From Granulicella sp. 5B5 (GTDB lineage: Bacteria; Acidobacteriota; Terriglobia; Terriglobales; Acidobacteriaceae): a DNA stretch of 64,000 nucleotides. A program made the position numbers and the translations under genes. The first letter of the stretch is position 1. Each line of letters begins with the position of its first letter. The stretch covers positions 3,864,702 to 3,928,701 of the forward strand of contig NZ_CP046444.1 in assembly GCF_014083945.1 (NCBI RefSeq). The letters run 5' to 3'. Of the stretch, positions 46,789-55,835 are shown piece by piece. The notes beneath the pieces were generated by a model. That model did not search any database. It saw only the letters and a list, made by a program, of their open reading frames with translations, and was not told the DNA's origin.

Positions 46789-47250
46789 TTACTCGTCGTC
46801 GCGGTCGTCCACAATAATGTGCCCCAGCTCATTCACTGAGTCCATCAACTCCTGGAACTGGTCGTACCACTCCGTCGCCGTCTCATACAAAAACACCACG
46901 CCGCCATGCGAGAAGCCTAGCTGCAGGTATCCCACCTTGCCCACATGCTGCATCAGGTCCTGCGCCTCTTCGCCCGCGCCCGTGTCGCCCAGCTGGAACT
47001 CGTCGTCCCGCAGCTGCGCTATCAACGTGGACACGTCCTCCGGCTCCAGGATCACGTCGCTCATCGTAATAAACGGCGCTCCGGCGGCCTTCGCATGCTC
47101 CACAAAGTCCTTCCAGCCGTCTACGTCGTCCTCTTCAAACAGCACGGTCGGTACGTCTTCGGGCACAAAGGCGTTCATCCGCCGCAGGCCGTGCCCGGCG
47201 ATAAACGCCACCATGTCGTCCTTCACTGCTGTCAAATCGTCAAATGCCAT
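46789..47250 (-). CDS. Conserved hypothetical acidic protein
   Basis: 153 residues (160 from ATG 47271). No recognised domain, very acidic, with VKDDMVAFIAGHGLRRMNAF at the N terminus and a tail DRDDE. No signal or membrane span, so cytosolic. Divergent from the DUF507 pair and 33 bp upstream of recJ on the same strand. Function unknown. Confidence 0.6.
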   Translation of the reverse strand: MAFDDLTAVKDDMVAFIAGHGLRRMNAFVPEDVPTVLFEEDDVDGWKDFVEHAKAAGAPFITMSDVILEPEDVSTLIAQLRDDEFQLGDTGAGEEAQDLMQHVGKVGYLQLGFSHGGVVFLYETATEWYDQFQELMDSVNELGHIIVDDRDDE

Positions 47251-47363
47251 AGGGTTCAATCCAATACCCATTTTCGCAGATTCTGCGCCCGTCCGCCGAA
47301 ACTTCTCCAGCGGCCTCGGCCTTTGCCATCAACACCTTCTACAGTGCTAAACTCGAATTGCCC

Positions 47364-47642
47364 ATGATTTTCTCGAAGGATTACGTTGCCTACCTTGCGC
47401 GCCAGACCCAGAAGCACCTGGTCGCCGCCAAGATGATCAAGACCGACAAGCCTGCTTTGGTCGATGAGCGCGTCACAGCCGCCTTGATCGACGAGCTGGC
47501 CCTCGAAGACCGCATCAATGATGAGGTCCGCGTCATCCTCGAAGCCTTCCAGGACGACATGCTCAAGACCGGCGCCAGCTACCCGGAGATGTTCAAGAAG
47601 GTCAAGAACGAGCTCGCCCGCAAGTACAAGGCGGTGCTCTAA
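47364..47642 (+). CDS. DUF507 family protein, copy 1
   Basis: 92 residues. LARQTQKHLVAAKMI and ASYPEMFKKVKNELARKYKAVL match DUF507, a short helical family common in Acidobacteria and Deltaproteobacteria with unknown role. ATG 47364 is chosen over TTG 47358. Its TAA overlaps the ATG of copy 2. Confidence 0.8.
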   Translation: MIFSKDYVAYLARQTQKHLVAAKMIKTDKPALVDERVTAALIDELALEDRINDEVRVILEAFQDDMLKTGASYPEMFKKVKNELARKYKAVL

Positions 47643-47917
47643 TGCGTATCTCCCGCGACAAGCTCAACAAGCTCGCCCACACCATCGCCGACACGCTCGC
47701 CGAGATCGACGAAGTCGACTTCCTCGAAGACCGCAACACCATCCGCCAGGAGGCCCGCAAGGCCCTCGAGAAGCTCCTCATGGAGGAGACCAAGCTCGAC
47801 GCAGCCGCCCGCCAGAAGATCGCCTCCCAGCGCCGCATCATCCCCGAGGGCTCCCAGGAATGGGACATCCTCTACCGCAAGTACTACAACGACGAAGTCA
47901 AGAAGCTGGGATTGTAG
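47642..47917 (+). CDS. DUF507 family protein, copy 2
   Basis: 91 residues, second DUF507 member in tandem: MRISRDKLNKLAHTIADTL and EWDILYRKYYNDEVKKLGL. The two copies are clearly divergent, suggesting a heterodimer. TAATG overlap couples them. Last gene before the mobile element. Confidence 0.8.
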   Translation: MRISRDKLNKLAHTIADTLAEIDEVDFLEDRNTIRQEARKALEKLLMEETKLDAAARQKIASQRRIIPEGSQEWDILYRKYYNDEVKKLGL

Positions 47918-48180
47918 CTTTTCTTGTTTGTCATTCCCGCAGGGTGAATAGCCTTTCGGAAAATACTGATAGGAAATGAGCTAATAGGGCTGATCTTGGC
48001 TGTGCAGGAACTGTGCAGACGGTTTGTGCAGAATTCGGTGTGAATGACAGCTTTCTCTTTGCGGAAGAGGGCCGGGAGAAACCCGCAGGGTGTCTCCCGC
48101 GCCGCCGAAAAGGCAGACGGAAGCACCTGCTCCCGTCTGTCTGATCTTCACGTGTCGTGGAAATTGTTACATGATCGCGG
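47918..48180. other. Probable left boundary region of mobile element
   Basis: No gene. TGTGCAG occurs three times at 48001, 48012 and 48025 (spacing 11 and 13). Genes to the left are ordinary chromosome, and all to the right are plasmid/ICE type, so an attachment site may be here, but no repeat of the other end is visible inside the window. Confidence 0.4.
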
Positions 48181-49065
48181 TCATGCTGCGATCCCGGCCA
48201 GTTCCTCGTTGGGTAACTCCTCCGCGACGGGCGGCTCCAGCGCGGCGAGGATGACACTGGCGGTCTGCTGGATGACCTCCAAGCTCTCTGCCAACAGGGA
48301 GGCATTGCCCTTATAGAGCTGGATGTAGTCGGCGGGCGCCGAACCATTCACCAGCCCTACAGCCTTGCCGACAACGAACGCGACGGCCTCGGCCTCGGTC
48401 TCGCGCATGGTCTTCGTCGTTGCCGTGCGCCGCTCGCTGCGGTGCAGCAGTTCATGTCCTGCCTCATGGACAAGCGTGCTGAAGGTTTCAGCCTTCGACT
48501 GTCCGGGTAGCAGCGTGATGCGTCCGCCGTAGCTTATGCCAAGTGCTGGCGCAATCTTTTCGCTGTAGCTCACCGCAATACCCTTGCTGGTGAGGAATGC
48601 GGTGAGGCGCTCGATGTTCTCGCCGGGGTCGCCGATGACGCTCTCCATCTCCGGCAAGTCGACACCATTAGTCTGGGAGATGTCGAAGACGTAGGCGTTG
48701 CGGAAGCCGAGCAGCATCCGCTCGTTCTGCTTGGTGATGTCCTTCTCGGCTTCAATGTCTTTCTTACGCCGAACGCCAACGATGGGAGCAAGGATGCGGA
48801 TGCCCTTGGCTCCCGCGTTCACGCTGCGTCCAAGGTTCTTCCACGTCCAGAACCCGGCAATGCGCGACGCGGCGGGCATTTGTCTGGCGATCTCCAAGAC
48901 GTTCCCGAAAGAATAATTGTGAAAGCGGCTCATGGCGGTGAGGTAGTGGGTGAGGGCTTCGGAGTGTCCGGCCTCCAACTGCTCAATCAGCAGCTTGATG
49001 TTGGCGGCAATAAGTTCCTGCTTAGTGGTGGGCTTCTTCGCTTCGATGGCGGCGATGGTGTTCAT
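48181..49065 (-). CDS. ArdC-like antirestriction/metallopeptidase protein
   Basis: 294 residues. N-terminal ArdC/DUF1738-like domain (FHNYSFGNVLEIARQMPAAS, GFWTWKNLGRSVNAGAKGIR) and C-terminal zinc peptidase-like motif HEAGHELLH (H-E-x-x-H). Such proteins bind single-stranded DNA and protect incoming conjugative DNA from restriction. ATG 49065 has AAGGAGG eight bases upstream; the frame to 49266 is a read-through. Confidence 0.82.
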   Translation of the reverse strand: MNTIAAIEAKKPTTKQELIAANIKLLIEQLEAGHSEALTHYLTAMSRFHNYSFGNVLEIARQMPAASRIAGFWTWKNLGRSVNAGAKGIRILAPIVGVRRKKDIEAEKDITKQNERMLLGFRNAYVFDISQTNGVDLPEMESVIGDPGENIERLTAFLTSKGIAVSYSEKIAPALGISYGGRITLLPGQSKAETFSTLVHEAGHELLHRSERRTATTKTMRETEAEAVAFVVGKAVGLVNGSAPADYIQLYKGNASLLAESLEVIQQTASVILAALEPPVAEELPNEELAGIAA

Positions 49066-49490
49066 GGGTGCTTCCTCCTTGGGTTCTGGCTGTTGCACGT
49101 CCGCGTTGAAACGCGGCATGTACATGCCGAACGCCACCTGGCGAAGGCGGGGGTAGCAAACGGAAAGGTCTTCGAGCGGAGCTTTTTGGGGGTACCGCAC
49201 GCAGCGTGGGGGAGCCAAAACCCGAAGGGCGAATGGCCTTGCAGAGCGCGGGGGGCAGCGCCCCATAGCGAGGCTTGGTTTCCGTATCGAGTGCGCGTCA
49301 GCGCACAGGAACTAGAGCGAGGGCGTTGCGGGAGTGCAACTTCCGCAGAGGTGGCAGCGGAGAACGCGCAAGCGGTTGCAGCGCGGAGGAACCGTCCTCC
49401 GCAGACCCTAGAAAGATATTTGCGGGACGACGCTAAAGTGTTTCGCTCAAAGCAACGAATCGGTGATGCGCTGAGACGGGTTAGCAGTTC
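49066..49490. other. Plasmid-like intergenic region with 16-bp palindrome
   Basis: 425 bp without a supported gene. CGGCATGT-ACATGCCG (49114-49129) is a perfect palindrome 49 bp before the ArdC start, a possible operator. Other short G/C-rich palindromes follow (around 49246-49262). I recall similar sequence upstream of ardC on plasmids but cannot confirm it. Confidence 0.5.
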
Positions 49491-52250
49491 TTAGAGTTCG
49501 AGTCCATATCCGTAACTATGTTCGTGCCTCGGCGCAATCTCGGGCTGCGGCGACTTGATCGCTTGTTCCAGCTTTATCGCTGGCATGTGGGCGCTCTCAT
49601 GGGACACGTCATGCCCTAACGCCTCCGGCAGCTTCGTGCGATCGTTGGTGAAGAGCTGCGCGTCCTCTGCGCCACGCGAGACGGCGACGTATGCCATGCG
49701 GCTGTTGAGCAGGTCTTTCGCAGCAAGCTCGGTATCGACGTGAATCAAGACGCGCTCGGCGGTCTGCCCCTGGCTCGAATGACTCGTCACCGCATAGCCG
49801 TGATCGAGATGGGGATGCTCGCGCGCGTCGAGCTGCACGTCGCGGCCTCCGTCCATCTTTAGTCGCATCTTTCCGTTCGCGTTGATGGCTTCCACCGTTC
49901 CCAATTCGCGGTTGGCAACCTTCAAGTCATTCGCTGGCGCGGTGAACTGGATGCGATCACCCACAGCGAAATTGCGCGGCTCTTCCCGATACACAGAGAC
50001 GCCCTGCTGCCGTCGAGGATCATAGGTCTGCTCGGAGCCATCGGCCCGCACCACGGTTAACAGGTTCTTGTCAGCATCCACGCTCTTGACCCGCGCGTAT
50101 TCGCCGCGCTCCATGCCGGTCTCTTTCGACGCACGCGCGTAGCGCACGACGTCGTTGAACTCATAGCGCGCGGCCCATGTCCGCTCCGGCCCGGTGAGGT
50201 CCTGGCGCGGCACAAGCGCCCCGATGCGATGTTCTTCTTTGCTGACTAAACTGCGCTCCTGCATCTCGGCACGAATCGCCAAGTTGATCTCCACGCGGTA
50301 ACGATTGTCGGGCGAGACGACCAGAGTGCCCTCCGGCAACTTCGCATACTCCTTCGCAATCGCGGCGATACGTTCTTCGCGGCCCGCAATCTCATGGACG
50401 CGACCCTGCCGCTCCAAACCTTGCACGGCCTCGCGCACCTCGCCACGCGCAAGTTGCTCGACCACCTGTTTTAACTCCGGGTCCTTCTGGCGGACGATCT
50501 CTTCGAGCTTGACGGTCTTCATGCCCGCATCCTGGAGCTGCGCGAAGGGACGCCCGGCCTCGACCGCCTCATGCTGCCGACGATCACCGACCAGCAACAC
50601 GCGATCATTCGGATGCAGGCGATTCACAAACTCGTGCATCTGCTTGGTGGAAGCAAGCGAAGATTCATCGAGCACATACAGGCGGCGCTCTCCGGTGTCC
50701 GGCTGCTGTCCGCGCACAAGATGCTTTTGCAGCGTGGATGTCTCCATACCTGCGTCGGCCAGCTTTTGCGCCGCTCGGGACGTGGGCGCGAAGCCTTCCA
50801 CTTTGTACCCTTGGGCTTCCGCGCCTTCACGGATGACGGCCAGCGTCGTGGTTTTGCCTGCCCCGGCTACACCATCCAATCCCACCATCCTTTCACGTGA
50901 AATAAATATCTGGTCAACGGCCTGGCGCTGCGAGGCATTCAGCTCCGGGTGGCGGTTCTCCGTCCCAACCCGAATACGCCCATCCACTAGCATCGGGTCA
51001 CTAATCCCGCGCTGATTGCGTTCCTGCATCCGAGCGATGATCTCGCGTTCCATGCGAAGCATGGCAGCGGTGGTGTACTGCTGTCCCGCTCCGGCATGAT
51101 CGACGGTGCGGAACTCGCCCCGAGCGGCCCGCTGCGAAAACTCCTGATGGATATGTGCATACGTTGTTTCGCCCATGCCACGGCTGAGCGCCGCTTCCAG
51201 AAGTTCGCGCCGGTCCAGCACGGCGGAACGCTCGAAGAGATGATCGCGGGCATAGGTGACTGCCTGCTGCGCGATTCGGTCCGGCTCGTAGACGTGGCGT
51301 TGTTCATGCGCCCGCGCCCCGGCCACAACTTTGTCAGCCTGATGTCCATACTGCGCCGCCAACTCGCGGTGCCGCTCTAATACCTCTCCGGGCGATAGCA
51401 GCTCCTTGCTGTCCCGTGTTCTGTGGGCGGCAACCTGCGCGGCTCCGGCTCCGTCAAGTCCCATCTCGCGCAGATGGTCTTTGATCTGCTCCCGGCGTGG
51501 GCTGCTGGCCTCCAGATATTCCTTCGTATAGCCCTTGATCTCCGGCTGCCCATGCTTGCCGCGCTCCAGCTCATAGCCCAACCCTTGCAATCGCAACGAC
51601 AGCTCGGAACGGTACACGCTGGTGGCATAGCGTTGCGACGCGAATAGCTCCTGCGGCTGCAAGGCGAGGGTTTGTCCGTTGTCGCGCTCGGTGACGTTGA
51701 AGATCACCGAATGGGTGTGGAGCTGCGGCGCGGCGTAACCGTCCACAGGCCGCGCGGTGTCGTGCTCAAAGGTAGCCGCAACGAATTTGCCTGTCGTCTC
51801 CGGCGCGTGGACGTTGCCGATCCGCGCCTGCGTGTACTTCTCCAACTCGGCCAGAGCTGCCCGTACACTCTCCCGATGCGCCTCTCGCACACGCTCATCG
51901 CCGCCCACCAGGGCCGTGAGAGAAACCGACTTCGGCGCGGAGAACGTAGCATCCCAACCGGCGCGATGTTCCACGCTCGTCACTTCCTTGCCGAACTTGC
52001 CTTCATAGGTTTTGGAAACCTGATGACGAACGAGCTGCACTTCCGTGTGCGGATGCTGGCCCTCGGTAAGCCTGGCGAAGTGCTCATCGCCAACCGCACC
52101 CGATAAACTCCACTGCTCGGCCAGCTTGCCTTGCCACTCGCTATGCCCCTGCTGGTCGCGGCTCCAATAGTTCTGCCGCTCCGAGGCAAACTCCCGCTCA
52201 TGGTACGTTCGCACCTGGCTTGCCGACAGCGGTTTGGAGATGGTCAGCAT
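49491..52250 (-). CDS. MobF-family conjugative relaxase (TrwC-like)
   Basis: 919 residues. N-terminal TrwC relaxase: KPLSASQVRTYHEREFASER (with the catalytic Tyr region), WDATFSAPKSVSLTALVGGD, and the metal-binding histidines in QLHTHSVIFN. C-terminal RecD-like helicase with Walker A GVAGAGKTTT, LDESSLAS and SHSSQGQTAERV. It nicks oriT, stays bound to the 5' end and unwinds the transferred strand. Gene order accessory-middle-relaxase equals trwA-trwB-trwC of R388. Confidence 0.93.
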   Translation of the reverse strand: MLTISKPLSASQVRTYHEREFASERQNYWSRDQQGHSEWQGKLAEQWSLSGAVGDEHFARLTEGQHPHTEVQLVRHQVSKTYEGKFGKEVTSVEHRAGWDATFSAPKSVSLTALVGGDERVREAHRESVRAALAELEKYTQARIGNVHAPETTGKFVAATFEHDTARPVDGYAAPQLHTHSVIFNVTERDNGQTLALQPQELFASQRYATSVYRSELSLRLQGLGYELERGKHGQPEIKGYTKEYLEASSPRREQIKDHLREMGLDGAGAAQVAAHRTRDSKELLSPGEVLERHRELAAQYGHQADKVVAGARAHEQRHVYEPDRIAQQAVTYARDHLFERSAVLDRRELLEAALSRGMGETTYAHIHQEFSQRAARGEFRTVDHAGAGQQYTTAAMLRMEREIIARMQERNQRGISDPMLVDGRIRVGTENRHPELNASQRQAVDQIFISRERMVGLDGVAGAGKTTTLAVIREGAEAQGYKVEGFAPTSRAAQKLADAGMETSTLQKHLVRGQQPDTGERRLYVLDESSLASTKQMHEFVNRLHPNDRVLLVGDRRQHEAVEAGRPFAQLQDAGMKTVKLEEIVRQKDPELKQVVEQLARGEVREAVQGLERQGRVHEIAGREERIAAIAKEYAKLPEGTLVVSPDNRYRVEINLAIRAEMQERSLVSKEEHRIGALVPRQDLTGPERTWAARYEFNDVVRYARASKETGMERGEYARVKSVDADKNLLTVVRADGSEQTYDPRRQQGVSVYREEPRNFAVGDRIQFTAPANDLKVANRELGTVEAINANGKMRLKMDGGRDVQLDAREHPHLDHGYAVTSHSSQGQTAERVLIHVDTELAAKDLLNSRMAYVAVSRGAEDAQLFTNDRTKLPEALGHDVSHESAHMPAIKLEQAIKSPQPEIAPRHEHSYGYGLEL

Positions 52251-52274
52251 CTGTGCGCTGCTCCTGTCGTCGCC

Positions 52275-53072
52275 TCACTCAATCCCTTTGGACTCATCCC
52301 ACGCAAACCCGTTGCTCTTTGCAGCCGGTGTTTGAGTAGGCGGCAGTGCCGTCTGTGCCGCAGCGACTGACGTGGCCTGCTGCGTCGTTGCCGGTTTCGC
52401 TAAGGCACGAACCTCAATCAAAGGCTTCTGGGCAGAGGCTCGTAGTGCGCGTTGCGCCCGGACACTCTTCCTGAAGCCAGCGCCCGAGCTGAGCAATTTT
52501 TGCCCCAGCTCTCGCCATAGCGGAACCGGCCTTCCCCACAGATACCGCTCCAATCGAGCGCTCCGCCACGACAGGATCAGCAACCAGAGAAGCAGTGCAG
52601 CGACGAGCAGCAAAGCTGGTTGTACAAAGTAGTGCCACACAGGCTCTCCATAGAAAAATTCCTCCCGAAGCAGCGCCGCCAGCTTCGCTGAGTTCACCTC
52701 CGTCGGCAAACCTCGTTCGATGCCCGTCCAGCCGTCTATCTCTGCCTTCCGGTTCATCCAGAAGGGCAGGATGTCCCCTTTCCAGAGCAGCTCCCGAGCC
52801 GGAATCGGAAGCAGGTCGGCTTCGGTAGCAAGTGCATATTGCAGGTTCGGTTTGCTCTTCTTCGATCCGGCTGCGGGCTTGAACTTCCATATCCATTGAA
52901 TCTCGCTCGTTGCTGACGGATCTTTCTCATGCCAGGAACTGGCCAGATAGGCGCCGACGTAGTACCGCTGGAGCGGCGCCAGGGTATAGAGCAGTGGACG
53001 CAGAAACACCCCAAAGCCTGCGGACAGAAGGAACATTCCGGCGACGACGACGACAAAGAGAAGTTTCTTCAT
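52275..53072 (-). CDS. Membrane protein at the coupling-protein position
   Basis: 265 residues. One membrane span at the N terminus (FVVVVAGMFLLSAGFGVF), a soluble loop, a second span near residues 148-168 (ALLLVAALLLWLLILSW) and a cytosolic Pro/Ala-rich tail. It occupies the place of the coupling protein TrwB but lacks any Walker motif, so it is either an unrelated transfer protein or a stand-alone equivalent of the membrane part of a coupling protein. Overlaps the accessory gene by four bases. Confidence 0.6.
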   Translation of the reverse strand: MKKLLFVVVVAGMFLLSAGFGVFLRPLLYTLAPLQRYYVGAYLASSWHEKDPSATSEIQWIWKFKPAAGSKKSKPNLQYALATEADLLPIPARELLWKGDILPFWMNRKAEIDGWTGIERGLPTEVNSAKLAALLREEFFYGEPVWHYFVQPALLLVAALLLWLLILSWRSARLERYLWGRPVPLWRELGQKLLSSGAGFRKSVRAQRALRASAQKPLIEVRALAKPATTQQATSVAAAQTALPPTQTPAAKSNGFAWDESKGIE

Positions 53073-53494
53073 CGCTCACCACCTCCCGGTCCGTCCTGAG
53101 ACAGAAACTCTTCGAGCAGTTTGCGGGCGTCCGCCAGCTTCCGCGCATTGGCCTGGTCACGGATTTTGACCACGGAATCGGGCAGCAGATGCTTGCCTTC
53201 GGCGTTCGCCTGGGCCGTTGCGTGGAAGAGATTCAGGAGCATGTAGCGTAGTGCTGAGACCTCGGCCAGCACCAATTCGGTAGGGTCTGCTGGACGCTCC
53301 CGTGCGGCTTTCAGGGCCAGCTCGCGCAGCCATTCCGCCAAGGTCTTCCCCGCGACTTCGGCGGCGGTTTCTACCTCGGCCAGCTCTTCCCGCGTGACCC
53401 TGGTTGCAATGGTTTTGGCACGAAGAACCGGACGCGCTTCGCCACTCGGCGAGTCTGGAGACTGCAACGAAGCCGGGATGCGGGGAGTGCTCAT
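53069..53494 (-). CDS. Ribbon-helix-helix relaxosome accessory protein
   Basis: 141 residues. TIATRVTREELAEVETAAEV then AGKTLAEWLRELAL is a ribbon-helix-helix fold of the MobC/TraJ type; a long helical tail follows. Expected to bind the oriT-like repeats just upstream of its start and to assist the relaxase. Coupled to the next gene by ATGA. Confidence 0.75.
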   Translation of the reverse strand: MSTPRIPASLQSPDSPSGEARPVLRAKTIATRVTREELAEVETAAEVAGKTLAEWLRELALKAARERPADPTELVLAEVSALRYMLLNLFHATAQANAEGKHLLPDSVVKIRDQANARKLADARKLLEEFLSQDGPGGGER

Positions 53495-53515
53495 AGGGAG
53501 CCCGCCTCAAAAATA

Positions 53516-53750
53516 GCTTGCACCCTGCGATTTTTGCCGTCAAGCGACGGATGCGGCAAGCCATTGTCTATCAATGCGTTTACATAGCATGCACCCTGGG
53601 GCACACGCTGGTTTACGCGCGTAAACGCATAAAAACCTTTCCCTATGGTGAGGCAGTCAAGTTACTGATTTCCTGCGTGTTGACGCCAGTAAACGTGGAT
53701 ATCGGTCACGTTTACCAACAGCATCCCATTTGGGGGTGACGTGTCACCCC
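53516..53750. other. Candidate origin of transfer (oriT)
   Basis: Non-coding, directly before the accessory gene. It contains a hairpin CCGTC-AAGC-GACGG (53537-53550) nested in TTGCCG...CGGCAA (53534-53559), then ATTGTCTAT (53563-53571), the same nine bases as the nic region of plasmid R388 (cut TGTCT/AT), predicted cut 53569/53570. Repeats follow: GTTTAC/GTAAAC five times, a 16-bp palindrome at 53611-53626, 9-bp arms at 53689-53697 and 53707-53715 and GGGGTGAC-GT-GTCACCCC at 53733-53750. GCACCCTG occurs twice. Hairpin-to-nic distance (10 nt) is close to that of R388 (8 nt). Confidence 0.7.
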
Positions 53751-53870
53751 TACAGCCGGTGCAGAGCACCGTGCTTTTTCTTCAGGTCGGCAGAGACCAG
53801 AGGACAGCCCACCGGCTCGTCCACAGGCCTCCCAGACGCAGTAAGGCCGCCCCGGAGGACGGCCTTGCCT

Positions 53871-54269
53871 TCACTTCTGCTGCACGTCGATGGGGATACC
53901 ACTAACAGGGTTTGCGAGGTACTGGTACTTTTCATGATCGGCCAGGGTCACGACGAGTGTGCCGTTGCTCCAGCCTATAGAGGGCTCAGGGTCGGGGTAA
54001 TTCACCGGCACATTCATGACCAAGTCGCCTAGACGATCTTTCTGCGCTGGCCCCTTTAGCCGCACGGCATAGACTGCATCGTTCACAACCCACGCCGAGT
54101 TGTAGACCTCCATTTGCACGACTGCATCCCATTTTCCATCAGGACTCTTTCTGGTCTCTTTTACCTGCACCTCCAAGTGATTGCGAGGCCAGAGGAAGTA
54201 GATCGCCAGCGCCATTACAAGCCCAAGTGCGGCTACCGATCCCAGGATGACTTTGTTTCTCTTCTTCAT
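53871..54269 (-). CDS. Putative immunity protein 4, membrane anchored
   Basis: 132 residues. N-terminal anchor (GSVAALGLVMALAIYFLW) and an exported beta-rich domain (WDAVVQMEVYNSAWVVND). AGGAGG five bases before the ATG shows it is translated well. It follows toxin module 4 by 26 bp and is the last gene of the array before the oriT region. No family recognised; the immunity role is inferred from position and topology. Confidence 0.5.
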   Translation of the reverse strand: MKKRNKVILGSVAALGLVMALAIYFLWPRNHLEVQVKETRKSPDGKWDAVVQMEVYNSAWVVNDAVYAVRLKGPAQKDRLGDLVMNVPVNYPDPEPSIGWSNGTLVVTLADHEKYQYLANPVSGIPIDVQQK

Positions 54270-54295
54270 GGCCCCTCCTATGGGACGTGCGCACC

Positions 54296-54805
54296 CTATT
54301 GAATGAGCCGCATACCGATGTCGGTGTTTGTCACATTCCGCACCGGAAGATGCGTATACGTGGAATCCATCGGTGTGCCCGCCGCATATTTGCTATTCCT
54401 CGCTACGTCGTTTTCGATACTCAGAATTTGGCCACGCGTTACGCCAGCCGAAGCTGCATACATACCAATCAAGATGGTGGCCGAATCGATGAAACGCGGG
54501 TCGAAGTTTCCACTCAGCCGTTGCAAGTCCCAGCTTCCGCCTCTTCTGAACTTAGACAGATCAGCTGCGGTAGCTGCGGCACCTAAGGCTGGTGACACCA
54601 CACCCAAGGCATTATCCCGAGTACCCGCTTTAACAACGGCATTGGGATCGAAACCGCCAGGGATCAGTGCAGGGCTGCCACTTGCACCATTCACCACATT
54701 CCCTTTGTTGTCTTTTAGCGGGCTAGGAGCACTCTGTTGTTGGGCCAACACAGCGAGCCAATGCGTCGTAGGCATAGAGCATCGCACGATGACCCCTTGG
54801 CTCAC
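54296..54805 (-). pseudogene. Orphan toxin module 4
   Basis: 169 codons from GTG 54805, no ribosome binding site. The frame passes through the array junction (LAVLAQQQSAPSPL; DNA 54734-54746) and then a compact domain containing FRRGGSWDL and DSATILIGMYAASAGVTRGQ. This faintly recalls the 'toxin 44' type of polymorphic toxins but is not firm. The portion before the junction is not homologous to module 1. It is probably a displaced C-terminal toxin module without its delivery domain. Confidence 0.5.
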
Positions 54806-55347
54806 TTGTGCCCCGGACCTTTGTGCAGTCTAAATGAATATCCCGTACGCTTTAGCTGACGATTTTCAGCATCGCGAACGCGCTCAGCAGAGGCCTTCGG
54901 ATTCACAGTGAATTTTGTTTTATAGGCCTTGTTCTGAATGAAATCACATACTTCCTCATCCGTCATATAAACCGTCAACATGCTCCCTCCATGCGGAGGG
55001 AACTTCGACGTCGGCTCTCCGGACAGTTCAACCATTCCATCAGCATCAACAACAAAATACCGATACACCTCTCCATAGGGCATGTCTTTGTAAACCACAA
55101 CGCCCGTTCCATTCGGCGCGATAGTTTTGCTGACGTACATGCTTATCTGTGCCGGGCTATTATCCCCACCGCTGTTGTCGTCGATTTGAAAATAGAGCCC
55201 TTCATGCCGCAGGTCGTACAGCTCATCCTCGATAGCTTGGGCTACGGCAGGTAAAAGCTGTTTAGAATCTCGCGCTCCCTGCGACGGAGTCTGAGCCTTC
55301 AGCGGCAAAACGAGAGCCGTCAAGAAAAGTACAAAGATTAGTTTCAT
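54802..55347 (-). CDS. Putative immunity protein 3, exported
   Basis: 181 residues. Signal peptide (IFVLFLTALVLPLKAQ), then a mixed alpha/beta domain (LYFQIDDNSGGDNSPAQ, VYRYFVVDADGMVELSG). GAGG eight bases upstream. It starts five bases after module 3 and is expected to be a periplasmic inhibitor of that hydrolase. No family recognised. Confidence 0.5.
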   Translation of the reverse strand: MKLIFVLFLTALVLPLKAQTPSQGARDSKQLLPAVAQAIEDELYDLRHEGLYFQIDDNSGGDNSPAQISMYVSKTIAPNGTGVVVYKDMPYGEVYRYFVVDADGMVELSGEPTSKFPPHGGSMLTVYMTDEEVCDFIQNKAYKTKFTVNPKASAERVRDAENRQLKRTGYSFRLHKGPGHK

Positions 55348-55352
55348 CGGGT

Positions 55353-55823
55353 TTACCTCGTATTGTTGATCCAGATGTAGATTGTGTCGCCTTTGCTTAT
55401 ACCGCCATCTCCGTTGGCGGTAGTTTTGAAAGGCCCAAACACGATCTGATTTCCGTTTGCCCAGGAGGGAACTCTCTGGGCATCCCCAAGAGACGTGTCA
55501 CGCACAAAGAAGTGTCTTGATCCATTCGTCGGGTCAGCGCTGTGAGCAGCCTCATTCACTGCATCAACGGAATCGTTGTACGCTCGCACTCCAGGCGGAT
55601 ATCCTCCGGCGAGATCCTTCTGTTCTCTCGCACTAAGGGTCCCGGAATCTTGGAATGCTGACTTGTTCGTCACGTTGTTATAGACGTGTGCCGCATCAAC
55701 CCTTGCATCGTGAAGGTCGCCATCATCCGATTGTCCAGGAACTGGCCGAAGTGCAGCGGTCTCGTGATAGACCACGTTTGCTTCACGATTGCCAGCTTGA
55801 TAGGGACTCTGATGTTGGGCCAT
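55353..55823 (-). pseudogene. Orphan toxin module 3, cell-wall hydrolase-like
   Basis: 156 codons starting at the junction (MAQHQSPYQAG; DNA 55809-55821). EANVVYHETAALRP with E21 and later SADPTNGSRHFF fit the SleB-like cell wall hydrolase fold (HET/NE-t and DPT-G motifs). The nearest upstream stop is TAG 55833-55835 and no ribosome binding site is seen. The junction shares 'CGTTGATGGCCCAACA' with module 1. Expected to cut peptidoglycan. Confidence 0.55.
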
Positions 55824-55835
55824 CAACGGTGTCTA

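Noticed and set aside
48001..48031. Three TGTGCAG repeats as replication iterons
   Set aside because: Only three short units, no replication initiator gene next to them; may be chance.
48880..49494. Forward open frame across the ArdC upstream region
   Set aside because: Gly/Arg-rich translation antisense to ArdC without a recognisable domain.
53578..53715. Repeated GTTTAC/GTAAAC as a CRISPR-like or iteron array
   Set aside because: Units are short, in both orientations and unevenly spaced; inverted repeats of an oriT explain them better. No CRISPR array is seen in the window.
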